From: Botrimarina mediterranea
GTDB taxonomy: Bacteria > Planctomycetota > Planctomycetia > Pirellulales > Lacipirellulaceae
DNA: 64,000 bases
Direction: 5' to 3'
Assembly (NCBI RefSeq): GCF_007753265.1
Contig: NZ_CP036349.1
Span: 620,001 to 684,000, forward strand
Made by a program: the position numbers and the translations under genes. The first letter of the stretch is position 1. The number at the start of each line of letters is the position of its first letter. Below, piece by piece: positions 58,940 to 64,000 of the stretch. The notes below the pieces were generated by a model. That model had not been told where the DNA came from and ran no database searches. It was given only the letters and a program-made list of their open reading frames with translations.

Positions 58940-61123
58940 ATGCTTCTCTATTCTCGGGACGCATTAGATTCCCGGGACGCACTGGGCCGGCTGTCGAAGG
59001 CTCTTGTCGGCGTGCTCCTGACGGCGGCGCCGCTACGGGCCCATATCTACCAGTGGGAGGACACTGGTGATGGGAGGGTGCAAAGCACGACCTTGACCCC
59101 CGGCGGCGGCGGGGTCGATGCGGTTCCCGGTGAGTACCTCTACCGGCGAGACCTGACGAAGGCGTACCTGATCGGCGCGGACCTGACGGGCGCCTACGCG
59201 TACCAAGCCAACTTCACCGACGCCGACTTCACGAACGCCAATCTGACCAGCGCCACACTATCGTGGACAACGCTTACCGGCGCAACTTTTACCGACGCTG
59301 TGGTGCGCGGGGCGGGCCTCAACAATATCACTTCACGTGGCTTCGGCGCAGCGCAGCTCTATTCAACCGCCAGCTATCAAGCCGGTGACCTGTCCGGCAT
59401 CCTCTTCGATGGGAATAACCTCACCGGCTGGGACTTCTCTTCGCAAGACCTTTCGAGAACGCGTTATTACGGCACGATCCTAGCGGGTGTTGACTTCACC
59501 GGCGCCACGATCACCGGTGCGATCCTGCAAGACGCCACCTCGAACGGGTTCACGGTCGCGCAATTTTATTCGACCGCCAGTTATCAGAACCTGAATCTTC
59601 GCGAAGTCTGGCTCAACTACAGCGACCTCACGGGCTGGAACTTTGCCGGACAAGACCTTACCGGCGCGAGTCTGCAGATAGCCACATTGCTCGACGCCGA
59701 CTTCACCGGCGCCATAATCGACAACGCCAGTTTCTACAGCGTCACCAACTCCGGCTTCACGGCGGCGCAGCTGTACAGCACAGCCAGCTACCAAGCGGGC
59801 GGGTTGCGGGGCGTGAACCTCGAGTTCAACGACATGAGTGGCTGGAACTTCGCGGGCATCGACTTGACGGGAGCGAATTTCAACGGGGCGGACTTGGCCG
59901 GGTCCGACCTGACGGGGGCCATCATCAACGACGCGTCTCTGGGCGACACAGCCCTCTCCGAGACGCAGCTTTACTCGACAGCGAGCTATCAAGCCGGCGA
60001 TCTCTCCGGGACCAATCTCGGTGAAAACTACCTGTCGGATGTCAGTTTTGCCGGTTTCAATCTCGAACGGGCCGGGTTCGGCGGCGCGAATCTGGAAGGC
60101 ACGGACTTCACCGGCGCCAACATCCGCGGCGCCAACTTTTACGCTGCGACTTTCAACGGCTTCACCCCACAGCAGCTCTACTCGACCGCCAGCTACCAAG
60201 AGGGCGACCTGAGCGGCGTTTCCTTCCTTATCAACGACTTGGCAGGCTGGGACTTCGAGGAACAAAACCTCCAACACGCTGAACTCTCTGCAGACCTGAC
60301 GGGCACGAATCTCCGCCACGCCTACCTAGTCAACGCGGTATTCGACAGCTCCGGCATCACGAATATCGGCTTAGCCATCTTCCATGGCGCCGACGCGCGG
60401 GGCGCCAGGATGTATCTAGATGACACGTCCGCAGGCGTCAATTTGATCGGTCCCCAAGGCGTTGTTCACGGCATCGACCTGACGACCGAAGAGCTGTGGA
60501 TCGTGCGTGACTATGACGGCGACTCGGACATGTACAACCCGATCGCGCCGATCGCGATCCACGTCGAAGACGGCTTCAGCACCAACGACGACAGCACGAT
60601 CGAAGTCCGCCTCGAAGCCGACGCTTGGGACTCGACGATCTCGTTCGAGCCGGGCATCGCCGTGACGCTCGACGGAACACTCGAACTGTCATTCACGCCT
60701 GACGTGGATGTCACTGGCCAGGTCGGCCGCTCGTTCGCTCTCTTCGATTGGACCGGTGTGGCGCCCACGGGCGCCTTTAATGTCGTGAGCGAACACGAGT
60801 GGGACCTCTCGTCGCTCTACACGACGGGCGTCGTCACGCTGACAAGCGCGGAGCAGCCACTCTATGGCGACTACAACGGCGACGGCGCTGTGGACGCCGC
60901 CGACTACACGGTCTGGCGCGACAACGTCGATGCCCCCGCCGGGTCGCTTCCTAACGACCCCGGTAGTGGCCCGATCGGCGCCGCCCAGTACGAGACCTGG
61001 CGAGACAACTACGGCCGAACCTCGCCCTCCGACGCCGCAGTTGTGCCCGAGCCCGCGACGGCTTTCATTGGTTTAGCGCCAGTCATTTGTGCTGCCCCGT
61101 CGAGACGGCGCCAGCGCCGCTAG
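58940..61123 (+). CDS. Pentapeptide-repeat protein with dockerin-like region and PEP-CTERM tail
   Basis: 727 residues. GAGGG lies eight bases before the ATG. N-terminal signal-like stretch (ALVGVLLTAAPLRAHIY). Residues 75-470 are pentapeptide repeats in a larger unit of about 70 residues, five times marked by LYSTASYQ (once FYSTASYQ). A beta-rich part follows, then GDYNGDGAVDAADYTVWRDN, a dockerin-like calcium segment, and finally VVPEPATAFIGL with a basic RRRQRR end, the PEP-CTERM sorting signal. It should be cut by the exosortase and anchored outside. Confidence 0.9.
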   Translation: MLLYSRDALDSRDALGRLSKALVGVLLTAAPLRAHIYQWEDTGDGRVQSTTLTPGGGGVDAVPGEYLYRRDLTKAYLIGADLTGAYAYQANFTDADFTNANLTSATLSWTTLTGATFTDAVVRGAGLNNITSRGFGAAQLYSTASYQAGDLSGILFDGNNLTGWDFSSQDLSRTRYYGTILAGVDFTGATITGAILQDATSNGFTVAQFYSTASYQNLNLREVWLNYSDLTGWNFAGQDLTGASLQIATLLDADFTGAIIDNASFYSVTNSGFTAAQLYSTASYQAGGLRGVNLEFNDMSGWNFAGIDLTGANFNGADLAGSDLTGAIINDASLGDTALSETQLYSTASYQAGDLSGTNLGENYLSDVSFAGFNLERAGFGGANLEGTDFTGANIRGANFYAATFNGFTPQQLYSTASYQEGDLSGVSFLINDLAGWDFEEQNLQHAELSADLTGTNLRHAYLVNAVFDSSGITNIGLAIFHGADARGARMYLDDTSAGVNLIGPQGVVHGIDLTTEELWIVRDYDGDSDMYNPIAPIAIHVEDGFSTNDDSTIEVRLEADAWDSTISFEPGIAVTLDGTLELSFTPDVDVTGQVGRSFALFDWTGVAPTGAFNVVSEHEWDLSSLYTTGVVTLTSAEQPLYGDYNGDGAVDAADYTVWRDNVDAPAGSLPNDPGSGPIGAAQYETWRDNYGRTSPSDAAVVPEPATAFIGLAPVICAAPSRRRQRR

Positions 61124-61238
61124 CGACCCGCATAACCGATTTCTTCAAGCCAGACCTCCCAACCGGCCGATCCGGACCGATGGAGAAGCGCGCCGCCGTG
61201 CGCGCCCACGCCGTCACGCCCGTGATCCGAGCCCAACG

Positions 61239-61766
61239 ATGTCCGACTGGCTATTTGCTCCGCTCCGTAGCCTAGTGTCGATTCTCGTCGCGAACGACTC
61301 GAGCCGGCAGGTCGCCGCCGGCGTCGCGATCGGGATCTGCCTGGGCCTCGTGCCGAAGGCGACCCTCGTGGCGATCGTGCTCGGCGTGCTGCTCTGCGCG
61401 TTGCGGGTCAACAAGGGCGCCGGCCTCACGGTCGCGGCCTGCGTCGCGCCGCTGGCGCCGCTGCTTGACCCGTTCACCCACAAGCTGGGCCTGAAGGTCC
61501 TGACGATCCCCAGCCTGCAACCAACTTACGCCTGGCTCTATGACACGCCGCTGGGGCCCTGGTGGGGGCTGCACAACTCGGTCGTCTGCGGGTCGTTGCT
61601 GGTGGCCCTCTACCTCACGTACCCGGTGTTCCTCGTAACGCGCGGCCTCGTTGACCGCATCCGTCCGCGGGCCGTGAAGTGGGTCCTCAAGTACAAGCTG
61701 GGCCGCGTCCTGTTGGGCGCACAACTCACCGACAAGCTGAGCGTTGGATTCGGGCTGCGTAGCTGA
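61239..61766 (+). CDS. TIGR03546 family membrane protein
   Basis: 175 residues from MSDWLFAPLR. Three or four hydrophobic segments (VAAGVAIGICLGLVPKATLV, then AIVLGVLLCALRVNKGAGL). It matches the small conserved-hypothetical family that precedes TIGR03545 proteins. The next gene starts 47 bases after its stop. Function unknown; the pair occurs together in several phyla. Confidence 0.8.
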   Translation: MSDWLFAPLRSLVSILVANDSSRQVAAGVAIGICLGLVPKATLVAIVLGVLLCALRVNKGAGLTVAACVAPLAPLLDPFTHKLGLKVLTIPSLQPTYAWLYDTPLGPWWGLHNSVVCGSLLVALYLTYPVFLVTRGLVDRIRPRAVKWVLKYKLGRVLLGAQLTDKLSVGFGLRS

Positions 61767-61812
61767 TCGCCGCGGCTCTGAGTCTCTCGTCCTCGTACAA
61801 GTGCTCCCTCCC

Positions 61813-63615
61813 ATGACGCGATTCCTCCGCCTTGGTTACCTGCTGCCGCGGCTGGTGCTGCTGGTGGTGCTCTACTGCGCCCTGGAGTACGGCACGGGCT
61901 GGGGCCTGCGTTACGCCGTCATCGCCGGTGGTCAGTCGGCCGCTGGCGCCAAGGTCGAACTCGATGGCTCGGTCGTCTCGGTGCTCGAAGCCCGCGCGAC
62001 GCTCACCGGGCTGAGGGTGGCCAACGCCAAGCGTCCGATGGAGAACCTCGTCGAGGCGGAGAAGATCGAGCTCGACTTCGAGTCCGACTCGTTCCTCCGC
62101 AAGAAGGTGATCGCCAACCACGGCGTCGTCCGCGGCCTTAAGTTCAACACGCCTCGCGAAAACTCCGGAGCCCTGCAACCGAAAGACGAGCCGATCGCTA
62201 GCGACGCCCCCGGCTGGTTCGGCGGCGCAGGGCAGGCGGTCGGTCAGGCGGCCGACAAGTGGCTCGACGACATCGAACTGAAGTTCTCCGGCGAGCCCGA
62301 GGACTTCGAGTCCGTGAGGCTGGCGCGGGAGCTCTCGCAGAGCTGGCCGCAACGCTTCGACAGGCTAAACGCCGACGCCAAAGCCCTGCAGGCCGAGGTC
62401 GAGAGGCTCCGCGAACAAGCCAAGGAAGCCCGGTCGAATCCGCTACGCGGCGCCGACTTCCTCGCCGCCGCGCCGCAGCGAGCCGCCGACCTGCGTCAGC
62501 GTTTGGCGAACCTGCATGCAGAGCTAACGTCGTTGCCAGCCGAGGTGAAAGCCGACAAAGGGCGGATCGACGAGGCCCGCCGCCGCGACGAGGCATTGAT
62601 CCGCGAGCGGCTCCAGCTGAATCAACTCGACCCGCAATCGCTGACCTCCCAGCTGCTCGGCGAGCAAGTGACCGGCTCGATCGACAGCCTCGTCGGCTGG
62701 GTCCGCTGGACGCGGCAGATGGTCCCGAGCACCAAGGTCCGCCCCGTGGTGACGCCACGCCCGCGCGGCGTCGACGTCAACTTCGCCGGCGTGCGGCAGC
62801 GGCCCGACCTGCTGATCCGGGAACTGGCCGTCAGTGGTTCGGCACGGATGGCCGGTCGGCCCCTCGAACTGACGGGCACGGTCACGGACTTCACGACCTC
62901 GCCCGCCATCCACGGCAAGCCGATGCGCGCCGAGTTCAGCTCGACCGGCGGCCTGGCAATGGAAGTGCGGCTGACGGTCGATCGGGCCGGCGGCGTGGCG
63001 ACCGACGAGCTGATCGTTGACTGCCCCGCGTTCGACTTGCCCGAGGGGCGGCTGGGCAATCCAGAGAAACTGGGTCTGGCGATGGCGCCATCGACGGGTA
63101 GCCTTTCGGTCAGCGTGCGGATCGAGGGCGAGAAGCTGTCGGGCGATATCCAGCTGGTGCAGGATCGGGTCGCTTTGGCGCCGGTGGTCGGCCCCTCGGC
63201 CAGCCAGCTAGCACGCCGCCTCGGCGACGCCGTCGGCGGCAGCCTGACGAACCTCCCGAAGCCAGCAACGCGGGTCACGCTCGGCGGTACCCTGGACGAC
63301 CCCAAGCTAGCGGTCTGGTCCACGCTGGGTCCGGCGGTCGCCGAGTCGCTTCAGACTGCCGCGGCCAATCTGGCACGAGAAGAGGCCCAAAAGCGCCTCG
63401 AATCGACGCAGCAGAAGCTCGCCGGCGAGTTGGCGTCCCTCGACCGCAAGGTCAGCGACGCGATGCAGAAGCTTACCGCCGAGGTCGAGGCGCCACGCCA
63501 GGAGATCGAGCGGCTTGCTAGCAACTGGATCGGCGAGCAACTCGGCGGCGGGACTTTCTCGTTCGAACAGCTTGGCAAGCGGCTCCCCGCGGCCGAGTCG
63601 CTGTTCAAGAAGTAG
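61813..63615 (+). CDS. TIGR03545 family AsmA-like protein
   Basis: 600 residues. One N-terminal transmembrane helix (LPRLVLLVVLYCALEYGTGW). Residues 45-110 (VELDGSVVSVLEARATLTGL) resemble the start of AsmA-type lipid-transfer proteins. A coiled coil spans about 190-290 (RLNADAKALQAEVERLREQA), then beta-rich repeats (360-530), and a final coiled coil. It probably spans the envelope with the TIGR03546 partner; bridge-like lipid transport is inference. Confidence 0.82.
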   Translation: MTRFLRLGYLLPRLVLLVVLYCALEYGTGWGLRYAVIAGGQSAAGAKVELDGSVVSVLEARATLTGLRVANAKRPMENLVEAEKIELDFESDSFLRKKVIANHGVVRGLKFNTPRENSGALQPKDEPIASDAPGWFGGAGQAVGQAADKWLDDIELKFSGEPEDFESVRLARELSQSWPQRFDRLNADAKALQAEVERLREQAKEARSNPLRGADFLAAAPQRAADLRQRLANLHAELTSLPAEVKADKGRIDEARRRDEALIRERLQLNQLDPQSLTSQLLGEQVTGSIDSLVGWVRWTRQMVPSTKVRPVVTPRPRGVDVNFAGVRQRPDLLIRELAVSGSARMAGRPLELTGTVTDFTTSPAIHGKPMRAEFSSTGGLAMEVRLTVDRAGGVATDELIVDCPAFDLPEGRLGNPEKLGLAMAPSTGSLSVSVRIEGEKLSGDIQLVQDRVALAPVVGPSASQLARRLGDAVGGSLTNLPKPATRVTLGGTLDDPKLAVWSTLGPAVAESLQTAAANLAREEAQKRLESTQQKLAGELASLDRKVSDAMQKLTAEVEAPRQEIERLASNWIGEQLGGGTFSFEQLGKRLPAAESLFKK

Positions 63616-63953
63616 CCCTCGTGGCCGTCTAGGGCGAATCCTCTACGGCCTCGTTGCGTACCGCCGCAGGTTTGCCAGACCTGACCACCCTTTGGGGGGT
63701 GTCAAGGCAAAGCCTCTTGGAATTTCCGAGAAATCTTGGCAGATAAAGATTGCTGGCGTCGGTCCGTTGACTTAAAACGGGTCTTATCGACGCGCTTATC
63801 TCTCTGCCCAACGAGGGGCGGATTACCGGAACGCAAGAATGCGCAGGGCTGAGCGGAGCTGAAGGTCAGCAACGCAGGGCCAAGCACAGCAGATAGTCGC
63901 GGAAGTCAAACCTCTCCAGACGATCAACAAGCGGTACGCGGAGCATAGATCCA
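63616..63953. other. Intergenic stretch, nothing recognised
   Basis: About 340 bases after the TIGR03545 gene. TTTGGGGGGTGTCAAGG near 63690 and AT-rich patches are present, but I see no repeat pair, promoter or RNA gene. Confidence 0.4.
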
Positions 63954-64000
63954 ATGAAGGCTTACACCATCGATTCTCTCCCTCGCCTGGCGGCGCTGTG
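63954..64000 (+). CDS. Start of a truncated gene at the window edge
   Basis: Fifteen full codons: MKAYTIDSLPRLAAL. A GGAG lies 13 bases upstream. This start resembles zinc-dependent alcohol dehydrogenases (MKAYxID). Too short to assign. Confidence 0.3.
   Translation, partial: MKAYTIDSLPRLAAL

Overview
The window reads as chromosomal DNA of a planctomycete, most likely order Pirellulales and near Lacipirellula or Botrimarina (inference from gene content; no comparison was run). The DNA is GC-rich with high-GC third codon positions. Marker families are a DUF1559 pseudopilin-like protein, an exosortase with an EpsI partner, a dockerin-like plus PEP-CTERM pentapeptide-repeat protein, a Cys-rich lipoprotein, Minf_1886, paired TIGR03546/TIGR03545 proteins and FloA. 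Most of it is ordinary chromosomal backbone with small operons and many intergenic inverted repeats.

Layout. 1-8.2 kb: M20 peptidase, TrpG/PabA amidotransferase, secreted protein, YhdH-type reductase, BON protein, pterin dehydratase, orphan LuxR regulator, PSP1/YaaT protein, and Minf_1886 with a 45-aa membrane protein. 8.4-16.9 kb: terpene-cyclase-fold secreted protein, DUF11 surface protein, YhcH protein, CysK, two secreted unknowns, CbiX-type chelatase. 17-24 kb: active plus inactive M16 peptidase pair, FHA protein, RsgA, a VapBC-like toxin-antitoxin pair, M42 aminopeptidase. 24.1-25.3 kb: a DDE insertion sequence nested in a larger inverted-repeat element, which itself sits in a genomic palindrome. 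25.4-27.1 kb: Cys-rich lipoprotein and TatD. 27.3-35.1 kb: nuoHJKLMN, most of the complex I membrane arm. 35.4-43.6 kb: ECF-like sigma factor, cytochrome c-like protein, phosphohexomutase, YbaN protein, CysH and an Rrf2 regulator.

43.9-51.2 kb is the most system-like region: a Wzc-like chain-length protein/ATPase with a changed P-loop, an exosortase, a Wza-like export lipoprotein, a Pro-rich secreted protein and EpsI. It looks like a polysaccharide-export and protein-sorting locus without glycosyltransferases. A candidate substrate, the PEP-CTERM protein at 58.9-61.1 kb, lies 8 kb away. 51.6-63.6 kb holds the DUF1559 protein, tRNA-Leu(GAG), a coiled-coil membrane protein with a 44-aa membrane partner, floA with fmdB-like genes, TerC, the PEP-CTERM protein and the TIGR03546/TIGR03545 pair.

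The most unusual aspect is the density of long inverted repeats between genes. At least ten families occur, several with multiple copies, some nested inside one another, and some supplying gene ends (nuoH C-terminus, a stop codon at 9501). A 133-bp MITE-like element at 55207-55339 has the same ends as the outer element around the insertion sequence at 24.1 kb, and both copies sit inside palindromes.
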